Shown one piece after another: positions 36,766-46,778 of a stretch of DNA of 64,000 nucleotides (position 1 is the stretch's first letter; each line of letters starts with the position of its first letter). The stretch spans positions 122,362 through 186,361 of the forward strand of contig CAIOHR010000073.1 in NCBI GenBank assembly GCA_903858115.1. The letters run 5' to 3'. The notes below the pieces were generated by a model. It was not told the origin of the DNA, searched no databases, and saw nothing but the letters and a program-made list of their open reading frames with translations. The position numbers and the translations under genes are program-made. The DNA is from an uncultured Pirellula sp. (lineage in GTDB: Bacteria; Planctomycetota; Planctomycetia; Pirellulales; Pirellulaceae).

Positions 36766-36966
36766 GGGCTGTTCCTTATTGGGACAAACACGTTTTAAAT
36801 GGGAAAACAAATGCTCAGGGGACCTAGATCGATCAATGGTGGGAAACTTAGTATACAATACTAGAGCGACATAATGCAACAGAATTGATGAACTGCGGGT
36901 GTTTGCTGGCCATTCCCAGAAAAATCGACACACCTTAATGGGTTTTCGGGACAATTTGCTCTCGGT

Positions 36967-37013
36967 AAATGGACAATCAAAAATGCACCAGCCAAGTAAT
37001 TGATTGTCCGTTT
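36967..37013 (+). promoter_or_regulatory. perfect 10-base inverted repeat in front of a PQQ-type gene
   Basis: Arms 36971-36980 (GGACAATCAA) and 37000-37009 (TTGATTGTCC) match perfectly; with flanking A/T pairs and one G-U the stem extends to 14. The spacer is 19 bases. It ends about 20 bases before the ATG at 37032 and is followed by GTTTTCC, so it could act as a leader hairpin, an attenuator or an operator. Confidence 0.5.
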
Positions 37014-37031
37014 TCCGTACTATGGTTTTTC

Positions 37032-37724
37032 ATGCAATTCAATACGAAATCGTTTCTGTTTCTTCTTTTCCTATTTGTTTCGGTGAATCCGTTGAGTCGC
37101 GCGGAAAAGAATTGGCATCAAGCTGTAGGTCCCAACGGGAACTGGCAAACCGAGGGACAGCCACCGCTGCTGTGGAGCGCGACAAGAAACGAAAATATTC
37201 GGTGGCGAACGCCGATGCCAGAAGCAGGAATGAGCAACGTGACAATTTGGAGTGAACTAGCGTTCGTCACAACTCATGTTCCTATCCGTTCCGTCAACGT
37301 TAATACAGGAGTCGTGGAATATCTTGAACTACCGGCCCAGCTCATTGCTAGTTCATTGGCACGAGAGCAAGACATCCGGCTATGGGGTAAAGGAAACCCC
37401 AACAACAAGCCGCTTAATGCTTCGGGTTTTGCAGTGGGTGAAAAGGGGCACAACGGTACAGGCTGGGGACATATTTCGGCAGCCAGGCCAACGGTTGTGG
37501 GACGCTATCTTTTTCTTCCGGTTGTAACTGGAACCGTTTACGTCATCGACACCCGCATATCTGAACTGTCACCAGACTCGCTTGTGGCCGTGAATGACTT
37601 AGGTGTCGGTGGCGAAACGTGGACGCTCGCATCGTTGACCTTTGCGAACGGCTTCAAAATGATTGTGACCTCCAGGGTAGCCTCGTATCTAGCTCTCAAA
37701 GCCCATTATAATTTTATATGTTGA
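37032..37724 (+). CDS. shortened secreted PQQ-type propeller, possibly non-functional
   Basis: About 230 residues from the ATG at 37032 (FNTKSFLFLLFLFVSVNPLS is the signal peptide). NWHQAVGPNGNWQTEGQPPL and NIRWRTPMPEAGMSNVTIW are the normal opening of this family. After FVTTHVPIRSVN the sequence jumps to a late-blade stretch (ASGFAVGEKGHNGTGWGHIS, TVVGRYLFLPVVTGTVYVID, NDLGVGGETWTLASL). Full-length relatives have roughly 400 or more residues, so the centre seems deleted, and the last 25 residues look unlike the family. The stop overlaps the cupin start by seven bases. Confidence 0.6.
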   Translation: MQFNTKSFLFLLFLFVSVNPLSRAEKNWHQAVGPNGNWQTEGQPPLLWSATRNENIRWRTPMPEAGMSNVTIWSELAFVTTHVPIRSVNVNTGVVEYLELPAQLIASSLAREQDIRLWGKGNPNNKPLNASGFAVGEKGHNGTGWGHISAARPTVVGRYLFLPVVTGTVYVIDTRISELSPDSLVAVNDLGVGGETWTLASLTFANGFKMIVTSRVASYLALKAHYNFIC

Positions 37725-38086
37725 ATCCACGCTTCACTGTCGCTCAACTCGATGAAATCCCTCCAACTCCTTGTCCCTGCGGTCAGGCACGCCGGGCCTT
37801 TAAGGAAGATTGGAACACCCTGGCCACGGTGCATCTGACGGACATCCACACAGACAGCCGTGCACACTACCACCAGAAGATGACGGAAATCTACATCGTC
37901 CTAGAAGGGGAAGGCTATCTTGAGGCTGACGGCGAAATCATTCCACTCAAACCCATGACCACCGTCATGATCCGACCCGGTTGTGTCCACCGTGCCGTCG
38001 GCAAACTCCGCATTATCAATGTACCCATGCCGCCGTTCGATCCGTCCGATGAGTTCGAAGTATTCACTCCGGAACAACTGAAATGA
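37718..38086 (+). CDS. small cupin-domain protein
   Basis: A protein of 122 residues with a single cupin barrel: HYHQKMTEIYIVLEGEGYLE supplies the first metal-binding motif (two His and a Glu), and MIRPGCVHRAVGKLRIINVP the second (His). The N-terminus has CPCGQARRAF. It is cytoplasmic, with no signal peptide. Such proteins include isomerases, dioxygenases and sugar-binding regulators; the substrate cannot be inferred. Seven bases overlap the upstream propeller fragment, and its stop overlaps the next ATG by four. Confidence 0.85.
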   Translation: MLNPRFTVAQLDEIPPTPCPCGQARRAFKEDWNTLATVHLTDIHTDSRAHYHQKMTEIYIVLEGEGYLEADGEIIPLKPMTTVMIRPGCVHRAVGKLRIINVPMPPFDPSDEFEVFTPEQLK

Positions 38087-41000
38087 ACGACCACCGACTT
38101 GCAATGTTGGAGCCGCTGGCGCGCGAGGCAACAAAGTCTCTAGTGGACGTGTTGATGAATTGCTCTATAGTGCACCACGGGCGCTTAAGAGTTCTGGCAA
38201 ACGTAGCTGCATTTCTCATTTTGTCACTTTTAGCTTCGCTTCACGCTGCCGATCCGATAGATTTCGTTCGCGATGTTAGACCGATTTTTGTGAAACATTG
38301 TTACGAGTGTCATAGTGAAAAAGAGAAGGAATCTGGCTTTCGGTTAGATGTCAAGGAAGCTGCTTTTAAGGGGGGCGATAACCATGGTCCCGATATTGTC
38401 CCAGGCAAGGCCAAGGATAGCCCACTCGTTCGATTCATCAGATCCGACAAAAAAGATGATGTCATGCCACCGTATGGCAAGCTTTCAAAGGAAGACATCG
38501 AGACACTTACGCGATGGGTAACTGAAGGGGCCGTTTGGCCCGACGGCGTTGATCAAGTTCAATTGAGAGACACTCGCGATCACTGGAGTTTCAAGCCACT
38601 CGCTTCGTCAAACTCAGATCCTGAGCACCAAGGTTCAAGTTCAATTGATACCTTTATCGTCGCTAAACTCGCTGAAAACGGGCTTGTTATGTCGCCCGAT
38701 GCGGATCGAGCAAGTTGGATTCGCCGCGTGTCGTTTGACTTGGTTGGACTTCCTCCGACGCCTGAACTAACGAGCCGATTTCTGCAAGACGATCGCCATG
38801 ATGCATTCGACCGCGTTGTCGACGAAATGCTTGACTCTGAACGCTATGGCGAACGCTGGGCTCAGCATTGGCTCGATGTGGTTCGCTATGCTGACACGCA
38901 TGGATTCGAAGTCAACACCGAGCGCCCCAACGCTTGGCCTTATCGCGATTATGTGATCCGCGCGTTTAACAAGGATACGCCCTACGATCGTTTTATACGT
39001 GAGCAAATCGCCGGCGATCTGTTTGGAGAAGATGCGGCCACAGGTTTTCTTGTAACAGCTTCGGTACTGTTGTCGGGACAGATTGGTAAAGATGCACCCT
39101 CGATTCGGCTTGCTCGACAAGATTCGCTTGACGAGATCGTCAACAACATCGGGCAGACCTTTCTTGGGCTCAGCGTTGGTTGTGCGCGTTGTCACGATCA
39201 TAAGTTCGATCCAATAACGGCTAAAAACTACTATGCAATGCAGGCGTTTGTCGCAGGTGTGGAGTACGCGGACCGCAAAATGAAAACTGTCGATTCACAG
39301 AAGCAAGACGAAGAAGCCCAGACGCTGCGCAGTCATATTGCTTCGATCGACCACCGCCTTGCAATGTTTGCCCCGCTGGCGCGCCCCGCAACGATCCCAC
39401 GCGTCACCAAACCGTCAGGCAACATGGAAAGCTTCCCTCCGATCGAAGCACGATTCATCCGATTCACGATTCATGATTCGAGTGTTCATCCAGAATTAGG
39501 AATCATCGAGCCATGTATCGATGAATTCGAGATTTTCACCGATGAGCCGGAACCGCAGAATGTGGCTCTGGCTACTCAAGGCACCAAGGTGACCGCTTCC
39601 GGAACTAAACAGTCCGAGATTCACAAACTCGAACATGTCAACGATGGTCAGTTCGGCAACGAGCGCAGCTGGATGTCCAACACTAAGGGAAGTGGCTGGA
39701 TCCAGTTTGAACTTTCCAAGGCGACCCGCGTTGCGAAAGTCGTATGGAGCCGAGATCGCAACGATCGTTACTCAGACCGACTTGCAACGGCATTCTCCTT
39801 GGAAGTTGGACTGACGGCTGACGCACTTAAAACAATGACGCAAGCATTGCCGCTTCGACCGACCGTACGCCCGAGTTTGAATACGGACCGATTGGAACCG
39901 ACGAAGACAGAGCGATTGAGGTTCACGATTCTTTCGACGAATGGCCTGGAGCCTTGTCTCGATGAAATCGAAGTTTTCAATACAGCGGGCGAGAATGTTG
40001 CTTTGGCCAGTTACGGCACGCGAGCAAAAACATCAGGTGATACGATCGTCGCCGATCGACATGAACCCGGTTTCATCAACGATGGGCAATACGGAAACTC
40101 TCGCAGTTGGATGTCCAACGAACTTAACAAGGGCTGGATCGAATTTGAGTTTCCTAGAGAAGAAGAAATCGAGCGGGTCGTTTGGAGTCGGGATCGAGAG
40201 GGTAAGCTTGTCGATCGCAATACCACGAGTTACCAAATCGAAGTTGCCGCAGGCGAGAGTTGGAAGCTGGTTGCGGATTCTAGCGATCGAATCCCGGCGG
40301 TCGCAGGGACAAGCCCAAGCCCGATTTTCACGACGATAGGACTTGCCGAAGCGGACGCCGCTGAGGCCAGAAAACTACTAGCAGAGAAAGGGAAGTTGGA
40401 AAAAAACCTCAAGCAGATCGAGGCGGGGCAACTTGTATTTGCAGGGAAGTTCCGTGCCCCCGACACTATTCATCTATTGAGTCGCGGCGATCCGGAACAA
40501 CCGAAGGAAGAAGTCTTGCCCGCTGTAATCGCCGCTCTCGGTGATACTTGCCTAAGCAAAGATACTCCCGAGGAAGAACGACGTCGTATACTGGCCAATT
40601 GGATTGCAAGTCCAACGAATCCGCTAACGGCTCGAGTGATGGTCAATCGAATTTGGCAAGGACATTTTGGCTCCGGACTCGTTCTCACGCCAAGCGATTT
40701 TGGTAACAACGGAATGAAGCCGACCCATCCAGAACTGCTGGATTGGCTTGCGACTGAGTTTATTCGATCCGGTTGGTCGATAAAGCATATGCATCGATTG
40801 ATTGTGCTTAGTAAAGCATATCGGCAACAGGGTGTCGTCTCTCATAGTTCGGACACGGCAAAAACGGCGGCTACTTTAGATGCCAATGTTCGGCTCCTTT
40901 GGCGGTATCCATCGCGACGGCTTGAGGCAGAAACGATTCGTGATTCGATGCTTGCAGTGAGCGGGTTGTTGAATCAGAAAATGTACGGACGTGGCTATGA

Positions 41001-41427
41001 TTTGTTTGATAAGCGAGGAGGTCTATCCGGGTTCGAGCCGATTGAGAAGCTGACCGCCGAGAACCAAAGGCGCATGATCTACGCTCACAAAGTTCGTCGA
41101 GAAACAGAAGCGGTATTTGGTGCTTTTGATTGTCCCGACGCTGGCCAAAGCGCAGCCTTGCGAAGAATGTCGACGACGCCTATTCAAGCATTGAATCTCT
41201 TCAACAGCCGATTCACATTGGACGCTGCTGCGGCACTCTCGCGACGCGTATTGGAAGAGGTTGGGGATGAGATTGACAAGCAGATTCAACGGGCTTTTCA
41301 ATTAACCCTAAGTCGCAACGCAACGCCCGATGAACTCCATGATATCGAACCGTTTCTCCGCGAGCATGGTCTGGCCGTACTCTGCCGAGCTCTTTTCAAT
41401 AGCAATGAGTTCTTATTTGTTCCATGA
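38083..41427 (+). CDS. large PSCyt1-DUF1549-DUF1553 (PSD1) protein with two discoidin-like inserts
   Basis: 1114 residues from the ATG at 38083; an ATG at 38158 directly before the signal peptide ([18 protein letters not shown]) is the more natural start. Order: PSCyt1 haem module ([20 protein letters not shown], about residues 70-160), DUF1549 ([52 protein letters not shown], about 185-395), two F5/8-like carbohydrate-binding inserts (about 449-576 and 608-727, each with SRSWMSN- or [11 protein letters not shown] turns), and DUF1553 ([20 protein letters not shown] to the end). Probably periplasmic, possibly bound to polysaccharide. It overlaps the DUF1501 partner by four bases. Confidence 0.92.
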   Translation: MNDHRLAMLEPLAREATKSLVDVLMNCSIVHHGRLRVLANVAAFLILSLLASLHAADPIDFVRDVRPIFVKHCYECHSEKEKESGFRLDVKEAAFKGGDNHGPDIVPGKAKDSPLVRFIRSDKKDDVMPPYGKLSKEDIETLTRWVTEGAVWPDGVDQVQLRDTRDHWSFKPLASSNSDPEHQGSSSIDTFIVAKLAENGLVMSPDADRASWIRRVSFDLVGLPPTPELTSRFLQDDRHDAFDRVVDEMLDSERYGERWAQHWLDVVRYADTHGFEVNTERPNAWPYRDYVIRAFNKDTPYDRFIREQIAGDLFGEDAATGFLVTASVLLSGQIGKDAPSIRLARQDSLDEIVNNIGQTFLGLSVGCARCHDHKFDPITAKNYYAMQAFVAGVEYADRKMKTVDSQKQDEEAQTLRSHIASIDHRLAMFAPLARPATIPRVTKPSGNMESFPPIEARFIRFTIHDSSVHPELGIIEPCIDEFEIFTDEPEPQNVALATQGTKVTASGTKQSEIHKLEHVNDGQFGNERSWMSNTKGSGWIQFELSKATRVAKVVWSRDRNDRYSDRLATAFSLEVGLTADALKTMTQALPLRPTVRPSLNTDRLEPTKTERLRFTILSTNGLEPCLDEIEVFNTAGENVALASYGTRAKTSGDTIVADRHEPGFINDGQYGNSRSWMSNELNKGWIEFEFPREEEIERVVWSRDREGKLVDRNTTSYQIEVAAGESWKLVADSSDRIPAVAGTSPSPIFTTIGLAEADAAEARKLLAEKGKLEKNLKQIEAGQLVFAGKFRAPDTIHLLSRGDPEQPKEEVLPAVIAALGDTCLSKDTPEEERRRILANWIASPTNPLTARVMVNRIWQGHFGSGLVLTPSDFGNNGMKPTHPELLDWLATEFIRSGWSIKHMHRLIVLSKAYRQQGVVSHSSDTAKTAATLDANVRLLWRYPSRRLEAETIRDSMLAVSGLLNQKMYGRGYDLFDKRGGLSGFEPIEKLTAENQRRMIYAHKVRRETEAVFGAFDCPDAGQSAALRRMSTTPIQALNLFNSRFTLDAAAALSRRVLEEVGDEIDKQIQRAFQLTLSRNATPDELHDIEPFLREHGLAVLCRALFNSNEFLFVP
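38088..38132 (+). repeat. 45-base direct repeat, copy 1 (second copy 39348-39392)
   Basis: The two segments share 38 of 45 bases by my count and encode [15 protein letters not shown] and [15 protein letters not shown]. Copy 1 lies at the extreme start of the gene ahead of the signal peptide; copy 2 is native inside the protein after DUF1549. Copy 1 looks like a stray piece of a relative of this gene. Confidence 0.7.
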
Positions 41428-42896
41428 ACCCATCCAACATTTCGCACACGGGACGACGCCTTTTGGATCGTCGAAACTTTCTAAACGATAACACCACTTC
41501 GTTAGGTGCGATCGCTTTAGCCAGTTTACTTGGCCAGGATCGCTTGTTGGCCTCGTCCGACTCGGGGCCGATCATCGATCCCGCACGTCCGTACGCTCCA
41601 AGACAACCGCATTTTCCGGCGAAAGCTAAGAACGTTGTCGTCATCTTTTGCGCCGGTGCGGTAAGCCAACTGGAAACATGGGATTACAAACCAGAGCTGA
41701 TCCGATGGGATGACAAACCATTACCCGGTGGCCCTGAGGTTACTTTTCAAGGTCCTGCCGGCAATCTCGCCCGACCGCAGTACGAGTTTCGTCAGCGTGG
41801 TCAATCGGGAAAATGGGTTAGCGATATGATCCCGCATCTCGCCGAACTTACCGATGACATTGCATTCGTTCACTCATTAACCAGCAAGTCGAATACGCAC
41901 GGTCCCGCTGAGAATTTCCTGTCGACGGGGTTTGTGCTCGACGGGTTTCCAAGTCTTGGATCGTGGGTGACATATGCGTTGGGGAGTGAAAATCAAAACT
42001 TGCCTTCTTACGTTGCGATCCCCGATCCGCGTGGCGTTCCGCAGAACGGATCGAACAACTGGGGACCAGGCTTTCTACCGGCGGCATTCCAGGGGACCAC
42101 AATGAGCTCCAAGAATCCGATTCGACATCTGGTTGCGCCTGGCGTATCGGGAGAAGCAGATCGAGCCGCACGCACTTTGCTTCAACAACTTAATGCGAGG
42201 CATCTTGAGTCCAATCCAGACGATAGCCAACTCGCAGCGAGAATCGCGAGTTACGAATTAGCGGCTCGAATGCAGCTGAGTGTTCCTGAAATCGCCGATT
42301 TCAGTACTGAACCTGAATACATTCTGAAGATGTACGGCGCTGACGACATGAAGAATCCAGACAAAGCGGCTTTCGCGAGAAATTGCATCCTTGCCCGTCG
42401 GCTGATCGAAAGCGGAGTGCGGTTTGTCCAACTGTTCAACGGGGCCTATGCGAGTGGCGGGAAACTGAACTGGGATGGCCATAATGCGTTGAAAGAACAA
42501 TACGACGTGCATGCCGAAATACTTGATCAACCTGCAGCAGCCCTGATACGCGATCTCAAACAGCGAGGGTTACTTAAAGACACGCTTGTCGTGTGGTGTA
42601 CGGAGTTTGGTCGTATGCCTTTCTTCCAAAAGGGTGCCAAAGGACGCGATCATAACCCTGACGGGTTCACTTGTTGGATGACGGGCGCAGGCGTAAAGCC
42701 AGGCGTCAGTCATGGAGCAACGGATGAGCTAGGCCAAAGAGCCGTAGAAAACCTTCATCCGCTCTATCATTTTAATGCGACGATTCTGCATCTGCTCGGT
42801 CTCGACTATGAAAGGCTTAGCTACGAACACAACGGAATCCAGCGTCGTTTAACCAATGTCGAAGGAAAGTTGATTCCCGAAATCATTCAGGCCTGA
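41424..42896 (+). CDS. DUF1501 secreted protein
   Basis: A protein of 490 residues. The start [20 protein letters not shown] resembles a Tat signal. Family landmarks: [20 protein letters not shown] (usually HMxGGxSQxDxxD), [98 protein letters not shown]. It is related to sulfatase/alkaline-phosphatase folds; function unproven. It is translationally coupled to the PSD1 gene through an ATGA overlap, the standard planctomycete pair. Confidence 0.94.
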   Translation: MNPSNISHTGRRLLDRRNFLNDNTTSLGAIALASLLGQDRLLASSDSGPIIDPARPYAPRQPHFPAKAKNVVVIFCAGAVSQLETWDYKPELIRWDDKPLPGGPEVTFQGPAGNLARPQYEFRQRGQSGKWVSDMIPHLAELTDDIAFVHSLTSKSNTHGPAENFLSTGFVLDGFPSLGSWVTYALGSENQNLPSYVAIPDPRGVPQNGSNNWGPGFLPAAFQGTTMSSKNPIRHLVAPGVSGEADRAARTLLQQLNARHLESNPDDSQLAARIASYELAARMQLSVPEIADFSTEPEYILKMYGADDMKNPDKAAFARNCILARRLIESGVRFVQLFNGAYASGGKLNWDGHNALKEQYDVHAEILDQPAAALIRDLKQRGLLKDTLVVWCTEFGRMPFFQKGAKGRDHNPDGFTCWMTGAGVKPGVSHGATDELGQRAVENLHPLYHFNATILHLLGLDYERLSYEHNGIQRRLTNVEGKLIPEIIQA

Positions 42897-42981
42897 CGAT
42901 TCCCTTTCCCTAGATAATGACATCGAGTGTCCGGGTGACGTTATCTGCATCCCAAGATCTTGATGACGATCAAAATCCTCC

Positions 42982-43485
42982 TTAACTCCAACCCAGTCCA
43001 GTCAACGTCCCAGTGCTCGTGCCGAACGCATCGGTTTCGATGCCTAGCCGTTGAAGCATGTTGACATAGAGGTTGCACAATGGGGGTGGATTGTTCGCAT
43101 CGAAAGCCAAGTGCTGACCGTGCTTGAAGCCACCGCCAGCAACCAGGACCGGGAGATTCTTCGTCGAGTGACTGCTGCCATCGCCAAGGTTACTGCCGAG
43201 GAAGACCGTGGTGCGCTCGAGCAGACTGCTATCGTCTTCTTGCGATTGTTTGAGCTTTGCGAGCAGGTCGCGCACGGTCTTCATCGTTTCCAGTTCGACG
43301 ATCTTCAGTTGCTCGAGTTTGCTCGGATCCTTGCCGTGGTGGGAGAGGTCGTGATGACCAAGTGACACGCCTTCGATTGGCGGCGCGAAGCTGGAACCAG
43401 CCAACATATCTATCTCACGTAGGGTGTCAGCAACAACAAAGTGAATGCGATTGGGAGTAAGCCACGGAATCATGCGATCTCCCAA
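42982..43485 (-). pseudogene. DUF1552 C-terminal fragment
   Basis: An open frame of 167 codons whose body matches the C-terminal third of DUF1552 proteins: GVSLGHHDLSHHGKDPSKLE, TTVFLGSNLGDGSSHSTKNL, PVLVAGGGFKHGQHLAFDAN, NNPPPLCNLYVNMLQRLGIE. The rest of the gene is absent: upstream sequence to 43660 shows no further homology in any frame. No start codon with a ribosome site is visible. It is most likely a remnant of a former PSCyt/DUF1552 pair, now next to thrC. Confidence 0.8.
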
Positions 43486-43662
43486 CCCGCAATCGGCCTC
43501 ATTGTAGCGCAGCTTGGCCCGCCATCCTTGCCGGTTCCTGGAATCGTGGCTTGCAACCGTCGCTTTGGATTTCCCGACACCGAGTCAATCATTTCCCAGG
43601 TGATTCCTTAATGACTTTCGCTACGTTTTAAAACTATTCTCGCCTACCATTCAGCCTCTATC

Positions 43663-44868
43663 CTAACAAACCGTCAGCGTATCGCCTGGCTGAAGTAACG
43701 GAGGATCGCAGTGCACGGTTTCCGGATACTTGATCCCGCATCCCGTGTTGAGCAATACGACTCTCTCGTCAGGCTTGATCCATCCTTCGCTCAACAATCG
43801 TTGAGCAGCGGCCATGCATGCTGCTCCTTCCGGGCACACGAAAGCACCTTCGACTGTGGCCATCAACGCTTCGGCTTTTAGCGTGTCTTCGTCAGAGATG
43901 GCTACGGCGCAGCCATTTGTTTTGTAAACTGCCTCGAGGACCAGGAAGTCGCCAATGGCTTTGGGGACAGTAATGCCGAAAGCGCAAGTGTGGGCGTCTT
44001 GCCAGAACACGGATTCTGTGGCTCCAGATCGCCAGGCGCGAACAATCGGGGCGCAGCCGGTCGCTTGAACCGCGACCATTCGCGGCAGGTTTCCAGTGAT
44101 CCATCCTAGTTCTTTTAACTCGTTGAACGCTTTATAGATGCCGATCAATCCGACTCCGCCGCCAGCCGGGTAGAGCAAGACGTCCGGCATCGCCCAACCG
44201 AGTTGCTCAGCGATCTCGAGCCCCATCGTCTTCTTGCCCTCGATACGATACGGTTCCTTTAACGTGCTGGCGTCGTACCACTTGTTCTCGGCGATGGCCT
44301 TGGCCACGATCTTGCCGGCATCACTAATCAGTCCATTGACGAGAAAGAGCGATGCGCCAGCGATCGCGCACTCGCTTCGCGGGATCACCGGTGCGTCCTT
44401 GGGCATGACAACGACAGCCTTGATGCCGGCTTTGGCACAGTACAGCGACCAAGCTCCGCCCGCGTTGCCATTGGTTGGCATGGCGAGCGTTTTCACCCCT
44501 AACTCTTTCGCACGCGACACACCAACGGCAGCGCCTCTCGCTTTGAAACTTCCCGATGGAAGGATCCCTTCATCTTTCATATACAAGTTCTTCATGCCGA
44601 CTCGTTGACCGAGTCGATCCAATCGCAGCAACGGAGTCATCCCCTCGCCCATCGTGACGATGTTCTCAGCTTTCACGACCGGCAGCAACTCGCGGTAACG
44701 CCATAAGTCCGGTGGACGGCTGGCAACGAGCTCCTTGGTCATATTCGCCGCGACCTTCTTCATGTTGTACTTCACGAGCAGTGGACTACCGCAGCGACAG
44801 AGCTGATTTCGTTGCTCGGGTTCGTACTTGGCAGAACATTTCGGACACTCTAAATGACTAACAAACAT
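43663..44868 (-). CDS. thrC: threonine synthase
   Basis: A protein of 401 residues. It converts O-phosphohomoserine to threonine using PLP in the cytoplasm. An N-terminal zinc ribbon (CPKCSAKYEPEQRNQLCRCG) is followed by MGEGMTPLLRLDRLG, the PLP lysine motif EGILPSGSFKARGAAVGVS, PTNGNAGGAWSLYCAKAG, and YPAGGGVGLIGIYKAFNEL. The length and the zinc-ribbon layout are typical of the short class. A threonine dehydratase has similar wording, but the zinc ribbon and overall length favour threonine synthase. RidA lies 43 bases upstream on the same strand. Confidence 0.93.
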   Translation of the reverse strand: MFVSHLECPKCSAKYEPEQRNQLCRCGSPLLVKYNMKKVAANMTKELVASRPPDLWRYRELLPVVKAENIVTMGEGMTPLLRLDRLGQRVGMKNLYMKDEGILPSGSFKARGAAVGVSRAKELGVKTLAMPTNGNAGGAWSLYCAKAGIKAVVVMPKDAPVIPRSECAIAGASLFLVNGLISDAGKIVAKAIAENKWYDASTLKEPYRIEGKKTMGLEIAEQLGWAMPDVLLYPAGGGVGLIGIYKAFNELKELGWITGNLPRMVAVQATGCAPIVRAWRSGATESVFWQDAHTCAFGITVPKAIGDFLVLEAVYKTNGCAVAISDEDTLKAEALMATVEGAFVCPEGAACMAAAQRLLSEGWIKPDERVVLLNTGCGIKYPETVHCDPPLLQPGDTLTVC

Positions 44869-44911
44869 GATGACTTTCGTTGAACGAATTGACCGCGACA
44901 GTTACTGAGGT

Positions 44912-45295
44912 TTAGCCCAACGACGCAATCGCATCCATTTCGACTTCAACACCCTTGGGCAATTTGGAAACTTCGACACAAGCTCGAGCGGGAAACGGCG
45001 AGGAAAAGTACGTTCCGTAGATTTGGTTCACCACGGCGAACTGCTGCATATCCACAATATAGATCGTAACCTTGACGACATTGCTCCATGGAGCGCCAGC
45101 GGCTTCTACGATAGCCTTCATGTTCTCAAGGACCTGCGTGGTTTGTACTGCGATCCCACCCCCCACGATCTCGCCGGTCTGCGGATTCAACGGAATCTGA
45201 CCTGAAACAAAAAGAAGTCCCCCTGCCACGACGCCTTGACTGTAGGGACCGATCGCAGCGGGTGCCAACTCGGTGTTGATGATTTGCAATGACAT
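44912..45295 (-). CDS. ridA: RidA/YjgF-family enamine deaminase
   Basis: About 127 residues from the ATG at 45295 (MSLQIINTELAPAAIGPYSQ); a longer frame would overlap the next gene. Landmarks: GPYSQGVVAGGLLFVSGQIP, TTQVLENMKAIVEAAGAPW, VVKVTIYIVDMQQFAVVNQI, FPARACVEVSKLPKGVEVEM with the conserved Arg that binds the substrate carboxylate. It hydrolyses reactive enamines and imines made by PLP enzymes such as threonine dehydratase. Its place directly upstream of thrC fits threonine metabolism. Confidence 0.95.
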   Translation of the reverse strand: MSLQIINTELAPAAIGPYSQGVVAGGLLFVSGQIPLNPQTGEIVGGGIAVQTTQVLENMKAIVEAAGAPWSNVVKVTIYIVDMQQFAVVNQIYGTYFSSPFPARACVEVSKLPKGVEVEMDAIASLG

Positions 45296-45335
45296 GTTTG
45301 TTCTCAAACTTCTTGCTAAGATAAATGTGCTGCCA

Positions 45336-46778
45336 TCATCTAGACTTTTCAAAGCTATACAACGCTTCGTCGGTCCGGATAATGATCGTACCGTGCGAAA
45401 TGACGGGAGTTGCCATCATGCGTTCGCCGAAGTCGTACGAGGAAAGGACTGTCCATTCTCTACCTGCCTTCAATATCGTCATCACACCACTCTCGCTAGC
45501 CAAGAAAACCTTTCCATCTCCAGCGACCAATGAAGAATAGTAATTCCCACGCCCCTCGGCTCGCCCCTGGTGGAGAATCTGTCCAGTTGCAATATCGACT
45601 AGTGAAACAATGCCGCTGTCCTTCACCATGGTCATGACGCCGTCATAAACGACCGAACTCGGAACGGTTGGCAAACCACGTGTCACGGTCCATTTCACAA
45701 ATCGGCTCGTCAACTCACCGCCCGTCACACTTGTGCCAGGATCAATGGCGATGGCGACGTTTTGGGCTCTTTCAAAGACCACTGCATGCCGATTCCATTC
45801 CTCTTCTTCAAGTTGTTCATTTTGGTTCAAGTCGATTCGAAAAAAACGATCCATTACAGGGCTTGCGCTCGGAAGTTCTTCTCGCGAGATCTTCTTGTCG
45901 TTATTCTTGTCATACTTCTCAATCGCATCGGGAAACTTCTCCATCGCTATTCGTTCTCCAGGATCTCCGCCCGGAGTCCATGACGCAACGTAGACGATTC
46001 CATCTTGAATCACAGGAGTTGAGTCCAAAATTCTCGAGATGCCGTTGTACCACCAACGCTTCTTTCCGGTCGCCGCGTCATAGGCCGCGAGCTGAAGTGA
46101 ACCGGCTACCAAGATTTCCTTCATGCCATTTCGCACCAAAAGAACTGGTGTCGAGTAGCTACGTGTGGCATCTTCGCGAGCAACTTTCCAGAGCGTCTCG
46201 CCTGTTTTCTGATCCATGGCAATAAGAAAGCTGTCTAGGTCATGGTCCTCGTTCAAGAGGATCATTTGGTCCACCAAGATCGGAGAGCTACATGCGCCAA
46301 ACTCATCCTGGAATGGTCCCATCCGACGTTCCCAAAGGAGCTTTCCATCTAGATCGTAGCACATCATTCCATAGCTACCGAAAAACGAGAAGACTTGCTT
46401 TCCATTGCATGCCGGCGTGGAAGACGCTGGACTTCCCGTCGCATGAAAAGCCTCGAATGTTTTCGTGGGTACAACTTGTTTCCATTTGATACGCCCCGTT
46501 TCTCTATCGATAGCGACCGTGGCAAGTTCCTTTTCCTCGGCCCGAAACGTGGTTACGAAGATCGAGTCGCCACAAACGCATGGACTGGAATGCCCCTTGT
46601 CAAGCGGCGTTCGCCATAATTGCTTAGCATCCTCTTTGAAGTCGTCCGGTAGCGCCAGCTTTTCATTGGTAACACCATGGTCGTGCCGGAAATAGGACAC
46701 TTCTTGTGCGTTTCCATGGGTGGTAACGAAGCACGCAAACGCGGCAAAAATAAACATACAGTGCACAATGATTTTCAT
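45336..46778 (-). CDS. secreted PQQ-type propeller with an EF-hand pair
   Basis: A protein of 480 residues with a signal peptide (CMFIFAAFACFVTTHGNAQ). Blades show the usual GRIKWKQVV, GKLLWERRMG, GETLWKVARE, GKKRWWYNGI pattern. At about residues 285-335 two EF-hand loops are inserted: KYDKNNDKKISREELP and RIDLNQNEQLEEEEW, both with Asp/Asn at calcium positions. The insert lies between propeller blades. It suggests calcium-dependent folding or binding in the periplasm. No quinoprotein catalytic residues are obvious. ridA lies 40 bases downstream. Confidence 0.92.
   Translation of the reverse strand: MKIIVHCMFIFAAFACFVTTHGNAQEVSYFRHDHGVTNEKLALPDDFKEDAKQLWRTPLDKGHSSPCVCGDSIFVTTFRAEEKELATVAIDRETGRIKWKQVVPTKTFEAFHATGSPASSTPACNGKQVFSFFGSYGMMCYDLDGKLLWERRMGPFQDEFGACSSPILVDQMILLNEDHDLDSFLIAMDQKTGETLWKVAREDATRSYSTPVLLVRNGMKEILVAGSLQLAAYDAATGKKRWWYNGISRILDSTPVIQDGIVYVASWTPGGDPGERIAMEKFPDAIEKYDKNNDKKISREELPSASPVMDRFFRIDLNQNEQLEEEEWNRHAVVFERAQNVAIAIDPGTSVTGGELTSRFVKWTVTRGLPTVPSSVVYDGVMTMVKDSGIVSLVDIATGQILHQGRAEGRGNYYSSLVAGDGKVFLASESGVMTILKAGREWTVLSSYDFGERMMATPVISHGTIIIRTDEALYSFEKSR

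Noticed and set aside
36766..36954. 63-codon N-terminal extension of the first DUF1552 gene
   Set aside because: The ATG at 36765 has AAGGAA at good distance and starts a Tat-like signal; the extension is non-coding in character.
43663..44868. Threonine dehydratase as the identity of this gene
   Set aside because: The N-terminal zinc ribbon and layout fit the short threonine synthase class better; the nearby ridA alone is not enough.
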